Of a DNA stretch of 64,000 nt, positions 1-9,338 are shown piece by piece. The position numbers were made by a program, and so were the translations under genes. The stretch covers positions 25,383-89,382 of the forward strand of contig JADGJT010000048.1 of assembly GCA_027604005.1 (NCBI GenBank), read 5' to 3'. The notes below the pieces were generated by a model. That model saw only the letters and a program-made list of their open reading frames with translations, searched no databases and was not told where the DNA came from. This stretch comes from Dinochytrium kinnereticum (lineage: Eukaryota; Chytridiomycota; Chytridiomycetes; Chytridiales; Chytridiaceae). Numbering within the stretch: the stretch's first letter is position 1; each line of letters starts with the position of its first letter.

Positions 1-1815
1 TCCACTTCTCTTTTCATCCCTTCACAGTAACGATCAAGAGGGAGGTCGTTTGGGTCATAGCTAATGTGTTTGTTTGGATTGGTTATGTTTTTAGGATAAA
101 GAGGGGGATAAATGGGAGGGTTAAAAACGACTTGAAGACAATGTAAAGAAGAAGGCATGGAATTAGCTGGACACAATAATAATCAACAAGCCTCCGGATT
201 TTCGGAGATGAGCAAATAGAAACAAACAAAGTCGCATTATTGAGAGAGAAAAAGATAGAGGGGCCCGTTAATCTAAAAACGATAGGAACTTACCCAAAAG
301 GATTCTCAATCTCCAACCCCAAATTCTCAATCCCAAACAACACAAAAGAAACCAGCATCATACAAGGCGTAACATACCACCCCAAACCAGCCATAACCTG
401 AAACGGCAAAAACAAACAATAAAGCACCAACACCTGTCTCAGATGGAGACCATAAGCATGCGGAATCCTCGTGGACAAGATCCTGTCCATCCCCGTGATG
501 TTCTCTACAATGGCATTCATGAGAGCGTGAAGTGAGGCTGACATGGCTGGTGAGATTTCATCCTTTCTTTGCTTTGAGGCGTTGAAGACGGACAGTTGAT
601 TCACGATCGTCAGGGGGAGCGAGGTGCAACCGCAGCGGAAATCGGAGTGGTGGCGGTTGGGCATGTCGGGGTTTTGAGAGGGAAGAAGGGGTTGTGTTTC
701 ATGAATTGGGGTCGGGGGGAGTGAGGTGTCCATCTGGTATATTTTATCTTTGTGGTTAGGGCCTCTTTTTTCATTTTCTGGGGGATTATTTGCCAGTTGA
801 CTTTAACTTACTCGATTCTTCTTCTTGATTGGAAAACAAGAGTGTTCAATTCCGGGAAGAAGGCCGTGAAGATCCTGATAAAACATTCCATGCTCTCCCC
901 TAAGCTCATGTTTGATGGAAAAGGCGAGACCCGCAATGAGCTTCAAAGAAGCGACTTTTTGAGCTCGTTGACATGGTGTCTTCTCATCAACGTAGAGCCA
1001 GATGACTCGCCTTTTTTTTTAAGTTGTCGTTGTTGTTGTTATGGTTAGACGATTTAGAGACATTGGGTGATAGGCCACAAAACAAAAAAAACGATTAAAA
1101 AAACATGCGAATCAGGGGAGTCATTACCCCATGTTCCGGAGATTCGTTGTGAGAGAAGACCATTGCTTTCGGCCTTCCCAAAAACGATCATAAGATTGGT
1201 TTGTCCTAAGGTGATGAGTTAGTCATGAAAAAAAAAAAAAGGATAAGGTTGGCAGTTTTGGAGATGGTGAAGATTCCAAATGTGAGATGGATGTGGAGGG
1301 TGAAACTTAAGCGGCAAGATTGTGTTGACTATGGGGTCGCGAAAAAAACATTCGTGATCAACTGAAAGTCACATTTACAAACCTGAAAGCAAGCAACGTC
1401 CCCACAACTCCCGTTGTGATTGATACAAGGTGGGTCGGCGTAACGAACCAAGACGGGTAACCCAATAACTGTCTCCCGCAAGCAAGCAAAAGATAATAAA
1501 AAACCAAACATGAGCATTCGAACAAAAAAAAGGAAAAAAAAAACCAACCCAAACCCCCAAACCCAACCAAACCAAACCAAAACGATCCACCACTGACCTG
1601 ATAAACCAAATAAATCAACGTTCCATAAGCTCCAAAAAACACCACCTGCGGATAAGTCGACCAAAGCACCGACCCCCGAATGGAAAAGATGGATTTCTCT
1701 TCTGCTCCATGAGATTAGAATTGGTGTTGTATTTCGGAGGGGAAGCCATTAAATGCTGACCTTCTTCAAAGCGGCAGTGCTTGGGGAGGTTGTTGAGCGC
1801 TCTGGCGAAGATCAT
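1..1815 (-). CDS. Bestrophin-like anion channel (UPF0187/RFP-TM type), 3' end cut by window edge
   Basis: Membrane anion channel of the fungal/bacterial bestrophin-like family. Seven exons (complement): 1761-1815, 1598-1701, 1383-1468, 1128-1205, 812-1010, 294-733, 1-60 (continues off the window). All junctions keep frame. Family marks in order: SIRGSVLWSTYPQVVFF at the first helix, LGYPSWFVTPTHLVSITTG, then the hallmark TNQSYDRFWEGRKQW at the 1383/1205 junction, IKHELRGE in exon 5, and RIPHAYGLHLRQVLVLY, GLEIENPFG, YDPNDLPLD in exons 6-7. The start at 1815 gives a short 20-residue cytosolic N-terminus. Exon 6 opens with about 55 Pro/His-rich residues that look like a lineage-specific insertion between the helical halves. 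The exon 5 acceptor is AAG rather than CAG/TAG, the least certain junction. Channel activity is inferred from the family. Confidence 0.88.
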
Positions 1816-2705
1816 GTTGAAAGAGGATGGGGGTGTCGGTGGGGAGACGTTTTCTTTGAGGTGGCGCCTGGGGAATGGTTGGTGTGACTGAATGGGAGTT
1901 GGTGTTTTTGTTTGATGTTTTTCAACCGACCCGAAGGAGGACGCGTTGCCTCGTTAGATGACGGGCATCGAATGGAGGCTGTGTGAGGGGTGATGGTGGC
2001 GACGTGGACGGAGAAATGAGCGGGTGCTGGTGTGGATTGAGGTTGATACACTGCTCATGATGTTCCTGTCAAAGACGGAAAGAAACCGTCGAACATTATT
2101 ACTCGTTTGTGAACGGCTCTTGTGTCTTCGTTATGTAAGTACAACTACTACAACGATCGAGGTGGCAATGATGCCTGCTGCAAGGTACAACCAAATAGTA
2201 GATGATTGGAATCCCTCGCAGACCCAATAAATAACCAAAAAAAGAGCAGTTGTCGTGTGTCGTCCGAATTTCACCGATTGTCTGCTCAAAAAATGCCGCG
2301 ATTTTACTCTCGAAGTTCTGCTGGAGTAAGAGAAATGAAATGGAAGACTGAGACGGACATCCCCTCATGATAATATTCTTACAGCTCGCAGCGATGATGA
2401 GACTTGCCACATAAACACAGGGAGAGAGAGCTAACGGGACTTTACCAAAATCAAGCAAAAATAATGAGACTTGCCACATTAGCACAGGTGAAAAGACTTT
2501 CCCAAAATCACAGAGCAGTCAAACTCAAAAACTCTGTTCAACGTTCATTAGTCATGGCTGTTTCTGGCACTGGGCGCCAAGGGAGTTGGTTGGCTGTTTC
2601 AAAGACGCCGCGCCATACGCTGTGCGACTGTGTAGCGTCGTGCAGCATGCTCGGCCGCACCTGTCATGCGGTCAACGGTAAAGCGCCGAAAGCTGAACAC
2701 TCTCG
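1816..2705. other. Intergenic region between divergent genes
   Basis: Upstream region shared by the bestrophin-like gene (leftwards) and the secreted protein gene (rightwards). Open frames of up to 128 codons on both strands show no domain, no signal peptide and no splice-consistent continuation, so I treat them as chance. An imperfect short duplication sits near 2397-2520 and is listed separately. Confidence 0.6.
2397..2520. repeat. Imperfect tandem duplication, about 67 bp period
   Basis: The string atgagacttgccacat begins at 2397 and again at 2464. It is followed in both copies by a diverged acacagg, then actttaccaaaatca in the first and actttcccaaaatca in the second. Two imperfect units about 67 bp apart, in the promoter of the secreted protein gene. 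Confidence 0.7.
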
Positions 2706-2714
2706 TATAAAAAG
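2706..2714 (+). promoter_or_regulatory. TATA box of the secreted protein gene
   Basis: TATAAAAAG lies 115 bp upstream of the ATG at 2821. The inverted paralogue at 44435-45361 carries TATAAAAG about 100 bp upstream of its own start, preceded by the same CG, which supports a real, conserved core promoter element. Confidence 0.65.
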
Positions 2715-2820
2715 AGGTGTTCAGCAAATCAACAAAACATCTCACCTGTAGAATACCCTGCAACTCCCCTGCAACTCCCCCTACGCTAACCGTTAAAGAA
2801 CAAGAACTACTACAAGAGCC

Positions 2821-3771
2821 ATGCACTTCTCAACCATCATCGCTCTCGCCCTCACCCTCTCTTCAACAACCCTAGCAGTCCCCCTGCTCGATCGTCGACA
2901 AGCCGTCTCCTTCGCCTCCGTCGATATTACCCGCCAACCTGGTGACGGTGCAGCGGCCCTCACTGCCGCTGGCGCCATCTGCCGCAACACCGACAGCCCC
3001 GCCAGCCTTGAAGCCAAGCGCCGTGCAGCCGAGGATGCAGAGACTGGACTGTTTAACCCTGCGATCGCCGCAGCAGGCGATGCAGCGACCCGGGCCGCGA
3101 TTCAGTGCCAGAAGGACCGAAACAAGGTGTTCAAGAACCACTGCCAGCTGGTCAAGGCTCAGCTTCAGAACGATGCGGCGCAGATTGCGGAGAACACCAA
3201 GCAGGTGGACAAGAACACTGCCGATGTGACGACCAGGTGTGCCAACGTTGACACCTCGAGGTTTATCGGGTCCAACGGTGGAGCCGTCGGTGCTCCGGCT
3301 CCAAAGGCCCCCGCCCCTAAGGCCCCCGCCCCCAAGGCTGCTGCTCCCAAGGCTGCTGCCCCCAAGGCCCCTGCCCCGAAAGCCCCTGCACCAAAGGCCG
3401 GAGCCATTTCATTTGCTTCCATCGACATATCGAAGAGCGGTGGTAACGGTGCTGCAGCTCTCGCGGCCGCGTCCTCCGTCTGTCCCAACACGGACAGCCC
3501 CGCAACCCTCGAAGCCAAACGTCGCGTCGCTGAAGATGCTGAAAAGACCAGGTTCAACCCCGCGATCGCGGCCGCTGGAAACGCTGCCACCAAAGCCGCG
3601 ATTCAATGCCAGAAGGACCGTAACAAGGTGCTGAAGAACCACTGTCAGCTCGTGAAGGCTCAGCTTCAGAATGATGCTGCTCAGATCGCGGAGAACACGA
3701 AGCAGCTTAACAAGAACACTGGGGATGTGACGACAAAGTGTGCTGGTGTCAATACCGCGCTGTTTATTTGA
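2821..3771 (+). CDS. Secreted protein with two tandem 4-Cys helical domains (copy 1)
   Basis: Intronless, 316 residues. The N-terminus is a signal peptide (MHFSTIIALALTLSSTTLAV) followed by LLDRRQ, a dibasic KEX2-type processing site. Two homologous domains follow (about residues 29-145 and 197-316). Each holds SFAS(V/I)DI, a C(R/P)NTDSP motif, AAIQCQKDRNKV and KNHCQLVKAQLQNDAAQIAENTKQ, with four cysteines per domain. The linker is a (A/P)PK-rich repeat of about 35 residues. The QCQ...KNKV style resembles small secreted proteins of other fungi, but I cannot assign a named family. Likely cell-wall or extracellular; function unknown. An inverted paralogue, very similar throughout, lies at 44435-45361. 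Confidence 0.85.
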   Translation: MHFSTIIALALTLSSTTLAVPLLDRRQAVSFASVDITRQPGDGAAALTAAGAICRNTDSPASLEAKRRAAEDAETGLFNPAIAAAGDAATRAAIQCQKDRNKVFKNHCQLVKAQLQNDAAQIAENTKQVDKNTADVTTRCANVDTSRFIGSNGGAVGAPAPKAPAPKAPAPKAAAPKAAAPKAPAPKAPAPKAGAISFASIDISKSGGNGAAALAAASSVCPNTDSPATLEAKRRVAEDAEKTRFNPAIAAAGNAATKAAIQCQKDRNKVLKNHCQLVKAQLQNDAAQIAENTKQLNKNTGDVTTKCAGVNTALFI

Positions 3772-4520
3772 GAGGCGTCGCTTTCTGTTTTATTTCTTAC
3801 TTTTTTTTTTTGTCTGGATCGTTTCTACATTCTAAGCATTTGCATTTTCATGACCACCTTTACACACGCACATTCCAAAAAAAGAAATACGTTTTAGGAT
3901 TCATTGAGAAACTGTTGTTACGTATTTGTTATCGTTTTGATGTTGATTCATTATTCCCAGCCGTCGTTCATAAAAGACTGACTATACAACAAAGTCCACT
4001 TGAAATGCTTCTTTGAGGTGTGACAGATTGATACAATGGCGTGGGGCAGGCTACTGCAGCCGCTGGCTTGCTAAAACAGCGTTCACAATAACGAGGTGAC
4101 AAGGTCCGATGTACTCAAACCTCATTGGCTGGGAAGGAAAGAGGGTTCTCTCAGCTCTGTGGCCTGTGCTTTCAATATTAATTAATTAATCGAATTGAAT
4201 AATTCACGTGGTTTGAATGGGCAAATTTGCTTGCACGACCATGACAAGTGTGGGTCGCACAGATTCATAGAGGAAAAGTTTATTGAAATGAAGACGTTGC
4301 ACAGGCACTCCTCGGCTGTGTAGCAGTGGTACAGATGTGTGTGACGGCAAAGACAGTTAGTAGCTCAGACACTACCACAGTCGCTGATCGTTGAAACGCA
4401 ATATTCACATGGCACAGAGAAGATTCCATCGCATTCATTCATTCATTGATTATTACTCATTCATTCATCATTGCTCATTAATTATTCACTGCAAGAAATG
4501 GCACTCACTCAAATGCACTT

Positions 4521-4608
4521 TCTTATTCACATCCACTTGAGGGGGGATGCACTCTTATTCACATCCACTTGAGGGGGATTGCATTCTTATTCACATCCAC
4601 TTGAGGGA
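4521..4608 (+). repeat. Three tandem copies of a 32-bp unit
   Basis: The core tcttattcacatccacttga recurs with starts near 4521, 4553 and 4585, each followed by a G run and a diverged gcac/gcat spacer. The exact 32-bp phase and near identity indicate a recent tandem expansion upstream of the zinc-finger gene. Confidence 0.85.
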
Positions 4609-5008
4609 CGCTGGAAATATCACACCATGAATATCTCCCGCTGGCTGGTGCAAGATCTCGCGCAAGCTGCCCGAATATTCTCATTATCTCTTTCCTTTTG
4701 CAGCTGTTTGCACCACCAGCAAGGAGCAGTATCTACTTTCCACCGCTGCACACTGCTCCTTCACACTTTGTGGTCGAACACAATTTCTGCACACTTCTGC
4801 TGCTGCCCGCAACCGCATCGCACACCCCATCGCTCTGCATCGCTCGCTGCCTCCTGCTCTCGCAAGGCGACACGCTTCACCCCCTCGACGCAGTGTAGCC
4901 CCCCCCCCCCCCCCCCCCCCCACCGCGGCGACCGCGGATGGGGCGGGCCGCAACCCGCGGCGGCGGCGGTGGGGGCAGTGGGGGGGTGGGGTTTGTTAAA
5001 TAGAGCGG

Positions 5009-5018
5009 NNNNNNNNNN
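5009..5018. other. Assembly gap (10 N)
   Basis: Ten consecutive Ns. The left flank is a long C run, a GCGG-rich stretch and G runs; the right flank is C/T-rich. The true gap size is unknown. Confidence 0.99.
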
Positions 5019-5207
5019 ACCCCTCCCTCCCCCTTCCTCTGCATCCTCTGATCGAGCTCCCGTCATCCGTCGTCGTCGTCGTTGTCGCATGTGGCTGCTT
5101 GGTCTTTGAAAAAGAGAGCGAGAGAGAGGCTGCCAAAAAACGAATACACCAAGACGGACGTGCTCTTGAACGATAGATTTATAGACGCATAGAGAGAGAG
5201 AGACCGA

Positions 5208-7556
5208 ATGCTTACGGTCAGCATGCACCAGCACCACCACACTCCCCATAGCGGTGTATCCTCTGCTCCTGTATTTCAGCAGCAGCAGCACCAGGAGCAG
5301 CAGCAGCAGCAATCATACGGCTATAATGCCTTCCCAGCATCCTACTCCTACCATCACCAGCAGCCGCAACAACAGCATAACTCCACGGTTGGAGCTGGAA
5401 GCTTGCAGGAAGGTCAAGGGGAAGGAGGCGGGTTGCAGAGGGGGTCGTTCCATAGAGAGGAGCAAGAGGCTGGAGGACACATGGAGGGGGGCATGATGAT
5501 CTCATATCCCGCCAACAGCGCGACGTCAGCCTCCACCAACTCCCCCAACAATGAATGGATGATGATGGCCGCGCACCATCCTCCCCCTTCATCCACATCA
5601 ACATCACCCACCTCTGTGGGATCCGATGCCATCATGCTAATGAATGCCGGGGCCAGTGCGAATGCAGAACCTCACCATGGTAGCATGATGGCCATGATGG
5701 CCACGGCGTCTCATTCGTACCAGCACATGGATGCTTTTGGGAACCCGTCCAACCCCTCTTCGACCCCTCAGTACCCGTCCCCACCTTCTTTTCCGTCAAC
5801 GCTGGTTATGCCTCAACAGCAACAGCAACCGCATCTTCATTCATTCACTCAAATGCCCTCCCCGCATGACCCGTCCTCCTACCAGCATCAACAACCCGGC
5901 CTTCCTCGGATGATGCATAATGGGACGGCTTGGGCTGCCAGTCCTCCTTCACAACCGTTCTCCCCAATGATGCTTCATCAAGCACCACCATCTCATCACC
6001 ACCAGATCACCGTCAGTACAACCATTGCCCCGCACCTCCCACCGCCACCACCTCCATCCACCCATATTCATCACCCTCCTCCTCACCAGATTCAAGGAGC
6101 GCCAACCTTTACAAATCACCATCATCTTCCCTCTTCAGCGTTTCCAAACCCCCCTTCCCTTACCATCCCCACAGCACAAATGATGGGGCCCACAAAAGCT
6201 CTCTTGCACCGCCATGAGATGCCTTCGAGAACGCCACCACTTCTCGCGTCACCTTTACCCTCACCTATTCCATCCACCTTGCCCTCGTCGGCTTTCATTC
6301 CGTCCGCTTCTTCATCATCGTCTGCTTCATCCTTCATCCCTCCCCATCCTTCGACCTTCTCAAATCAATCATCAGCAACAACAACACCGCCATCCCCTTG
6401 GCCTCCTCGCATCATCCCAACCCAACCATCCACCTACTTTCCAGAAGACCACCCGCTCTTCCAACCCTGCGTATCAGACGCATCCTCTCCACCTTCATCG
6501 ACAACCCCTCTCTCTCCCGTTGCAAACACTCATCAACCCCATCCGGCAGCTCAGCAAATCCCAACAACCTCTCCAACCCTCATCTTCCCGCACCCATTCT
6601 CATCATCCCATCACCACCACAACCCACAGACGTCATGGCCAAAGACCACCATTTCTCCGACGCCTTCGTCAGCGGTCACTCAGACTGTTGATGAGGAGTC
6701 CTTCACGTTTGCCTTGATGGCGTCTGAGCCTTCGTTTTTGGATGCTGATGGGAGGGTGAGAGATGTGGGGGCGAGCAACGGTGAACGAGAGTGGGGAGGA
6801 GATGAGGCTTGTGAGGGTGAGCTGTTTGGCGCGTCTGTTGTAGGGGTTGGAAGTGACGAGGTTGTCGTCGAGGAAGAGCGGGACGATGAATCGACTACGA
6901 AGAGGCAGCTACGATCTTCAAGCAGGGCCAAGAGAAAGGCTGGGGCCGACCGACAACGATCTGGAAAACGCGTCAACAGTAGCATGGATGAAGAGGGGTA
7001 TGACGACGATAACGAAAACGATGACTCCCAATCCGTCAAACTCGAAGCAACCTCCACCTCTCCCTCCCCGTCCCCACCCACAAAACGAAAACGCCCCACC
7101 CAATCCTCCCAAAAGAAACCAACCCAACCTCACGCGACAACCTCCCAAGAACGCACCACCCGCCACCCTCGCCACTTTGCCTGCCCCCATCCAATCTCCC
7201 CGTCAACCCCCAACCTTCCCTGCCCCAAGCGATTCACGCGCCGCTCCAACCTCGACGCTCACATTCGCAGCGCGCACACCCATCATCGACCATTCACGTG
7301 CTCCGAGTGTCCGTTGGCGTTTGCACGCGCCCATGACCTGCAGAGACATCGGAGGAGCGTGCATTGCTTGGATAAGGTCTCTGCTGGTGGGGAGGGGGAG
7401 GGGGTTGAGGGGGGGAAGCGATATGCTTGTGAGTGGTGTGGGGTTCGGTTTGCTAGGAGTGATGCGAGGTTGAGGCATTTGAAGGTTGAGGAGAGGAGGA
7501 GGAGGGGGGGTGGGGGTGGGAAGGAGGGGGATGGGGAGGAGGAGGAGGTTGAGTAG
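5208..7556 (+). CDS. Crz1-like C2H2 zinc-finger transcription factor
   Basis: Intronless, 782 residues. Residues 1 to about 460 are low-complexity His/Gln/Ser/Pro-rich. An acidic and basic region follows (KRQLRSSSRAKRKAG and similar, a possible nuclear signal). The C-terminus has three fingers: FAC...CPKRFTRRSNLDAHIRSAH, then PFTCSECPLAFARAHDLQRH, then YACEWCGVRFARSDARLRH. The order, the short linkers and the FARSDA third finger match the Crz1/Prz1 calcineurin-responsive family. Finger 1 has an expanded Cys-Cys loop and finger 3 lacks the final zinc ligand. Two in-frame starts (5208, 5223) are possible. I did not see an unambiguous PxIxIT calcineurin-docking motif, so calcineurin control is only inferred. 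It could instead be another C2H2 regulator. Confidence 0.8.
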   Translation: MLTVSMHQHHHTPHSGVSSAPVFQQQQHQEQQQQQSYGYNAFPASYSYHHQQPQQQHNSTVGAGSLQEGQGEGGGLQRGSFHREEQEAGGHMEGGMMISYPANSATSASTNSPNNEWMMMAAHHPPPSSTSTSPTSVGSDAIMLMNAGASANAEPHHGSMMAMMATASHSYQHMDAFGNPSNPSSTPQYPSPPSFPSTLVMPQQQQQPHLHSFTQMPSPHDPSSYQHQQPGLPRMMHNGTAWAASPPSQPFSPMMLHQAPPSHHHQITVSTTIAPHLPPPPPPSTHIHHPPPHQIQGAPTFTNHHHLPSSAFPNPPSLTIPTAQMMGPTKALLHRHEMPSRTPPLLASPLPSPIPSTLPSSAFIPSASSSSSASSFIPPHPSTFSNQSSATTTPPSPWPPRIIPTQPSTYFPEDHPLFQPCVSDASSPPSSTTPLSPVANTHQPHPAAQQIPTTSPTLIFPHPFSSSHHHHNPQTSWPKTTISPTPSSAVTQTVDEESFTFALMASEPSFLDADGRVRDVGASNGEREWGGDEACEGELFGASVVGVGSDEVVVEEERDDESTTKRQLRSSSRAKRKAGADRQRSGKRVNSSMDEEGYDDDNENDDSQSVKLEATSTSPSPSPPTKRKRPTQSSQKKPTQPHATTSQERTTRHPRHFACPHPISPSTPNLPCPKRFTRRSNLDAHIRSAHTHHRPFTCSECPLAFARAHDLQRHRRSVHCLDKVSAGGEGEGVEGGKRYACEWCGVRFARSDARLRHLKVEERRRRGGGGGKEGDGEEEEVE

Positions 7557-9338
7557 TGAAGTTGTTGTTTGTTGCATATCGATCGTTGGGGCTGTTATTG
7601 GGATACTTACTTTTTTTTTTCCCCCCCCTGTTGTTTCTTGTTTTCTTTTTGTTTCTTTCCTCCTTTTTCGTCCTTTTCTTCCTTTTCTTTTCTTTTCTTT
7701 TTTGCAGCTGCTGGTGTTGTTTTTTTCTCTTGTTTTTCAGGGTATTGAATGAAGCCCTTTCGGTTCTCTTTTCTCTTTTTTTTTTCTTTCTTTTTTCATT
7801 GTGAGATAGAGTAGTTGGAATGGCTGCTGTGAGGTCAGAAGCGATGAATCTATTTCTACTTGAAGATAGCAGGAGGGGCGGAGTAGACATATTGTTATTA
7901 ATCTTAGACTCTTTTATTTGTTTTCCTTTCAATGGAAGCTTCCTCCTCTCCCCCCCCCCCCTCGCCCCTCATCCTCAATTGAAACGCGAAAGCTGCCTTT
8001 TCTGGATCTTGTGTGTGCCCTTTTCCCCTTTCTTCTCGCTCTGTATTCGCTTGTTTATACGCGCTGTTTGTTGGGTTTGGAGGGTGTGTTTTTATAGTAT
8101 TAATTTTTTTTTTGTGTTGGCTTTCTGGGGAAGCTTTGGCTTGAATTTATAACGTACATACATCTTTGTTTTTTACATATAATGAACTTCAGGTTCTGGT
8201 TCTTGGTTGTTTTTTTTGTTTTTTTTTTTGGGTTGCTGTCTGGTCCTTTGTTTCCTCGTCAAATGTCTGCTGGCTGCTTCCGTTGAGGGGAAGGATTACC
8301 TTTTTTTTTCTTCTCTCACTTTCCTCTTCATTTTATCTATATTTTGAGAGCTAAAATAAGAGAGAGAGCAAAAAAAAAAAAAAAAGAAAAAAAAGAAGAG
8401 GTGCTGTGGTTGACTTGATATTCATTGGTTTTTTGAATGTGTTTGGAGATTTTTCTCCCATCTTGTCCATACTGGAAGATTCGTGGGCTCACCCTGAGCA
8501 GAGCATGTAACGTAATGAGTATTGTTGAGACCATCACTCGTCAATATGCCAGCGAAAACACGTCACTCCATACCCTTCACACACTTCTGCTTTCGGTGGA
8601 CACACTCAATCACAGATTGCTACCTTTTTCAATCGTTGCTGTATTGGTATTCCGTCAATGAGACATCGAGGATCAAACACTGAGTTGTTTTATTTTTTTT
8701 TCGTTTTATTTTATTTTTTTTTCACAAAACATGTTGCGCCCTTTTTATTCCTAACTATTGAGTTTTCCCCATCTTCGAAAAGCGATGGAACATTTAAAAC
8801 AAGCAAGAAGGGAGGCACATCGTTAGAACACCCAAAAGTTTGACCAACAATAATAAAATAAAAGAAAGAAAGAAAAAGAAAAGAAAAAGAAAAGAGAGAG
8901 CAAACATCATATTATGGTAAAAAGAAGGGGAAGAAGGATAAAGGTAACAATGAAGGTCCCAAAAAAGAAACCATTTTAAATCATTGAAAATGGTTTAAAA
9001 GTGAGAGAGAAACACCGAAAAAAATAAGAACAAACAAGCGTGACGAATGAATAAGGAAAGAACTCTTCACAAAATGGGAAAAGACGTGGTGGGAATAAAT
9101 GAAGCAGTATACCAATAAATGGCAAGCACACTATCGAAAAGTATGTAAAAGGAAAAGTGACCAGAAGGAACTAGCCACTTCAAAAGACGAAAAAAGAAGA
9201 AAGGACGAACAACATCGCACGCAATAAACCAAAAAGTAAAACCAGACCATAGCCTTAACACCATGAACAAAGAAGGAAAAGAAAGGCAAGTCCTCATTTC
9301 TTTACACCCCGTTCTTACTGGAAAATAAAACAAAAGAA
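7557..9338. other. Intergenic, T-rich then A-rich
   Basis: Convergent 3' flanks of the zinc-finger gene and the membrane protein. 7600-8350 is strongly T/pyrimidine-rich on the + strand, and about 8360-9300 is A/purine-rich. Frames of up to 159 codons here are homopolymer-driven (KKKRK or FFFLF) and show no domain. Nothing supported as a gene. Confidence 0.6.

Larger units (their letters stand above)
3772..5207. other. Intergenic region with repeats and an assembly gap
   Basis: AT-rich 3' flank of the secreted protein, followed by ATTC-rich simple sequence (about 4434-4500), a three-copy 32-bp repeat (4521-4608), a C homopolymer of about 22 bp near 4899-4921, GC- and G-rich sequence, and a 10-N gap. 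The 176-codon frame across the gap is not credible as a gene because it runs through Ns and homopolymers. The last 190 bp, including GAGA repeats near 5113-5204, are probably the 5' UTR and promoter of the zinc-finger gene. Confidence 0.6.

Noticed and set aside
2099..2485. 128-codon minus-strand frame
   Set aside because: No recognisable domain, and it crosses the short imperfect duplication; treated as chance.
4521..4608. CRISPR-like array
   Set aside because: Only three head-to-tail copies with tiny, similar spacers in a eukaryotic promoter; a simple tandem repeat.
4579..5109. 176-codon frame across the first gap
   Set aside because: It runs through Ns and a C homopolymer and has no domain or splice support.
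7453..7932. 159-codon Lys-rich minus-strand frame after the zinc-finger gene
   Set aside because: It is the complement of T-rich 3' flank and overlaps the zinc-finger coding end.
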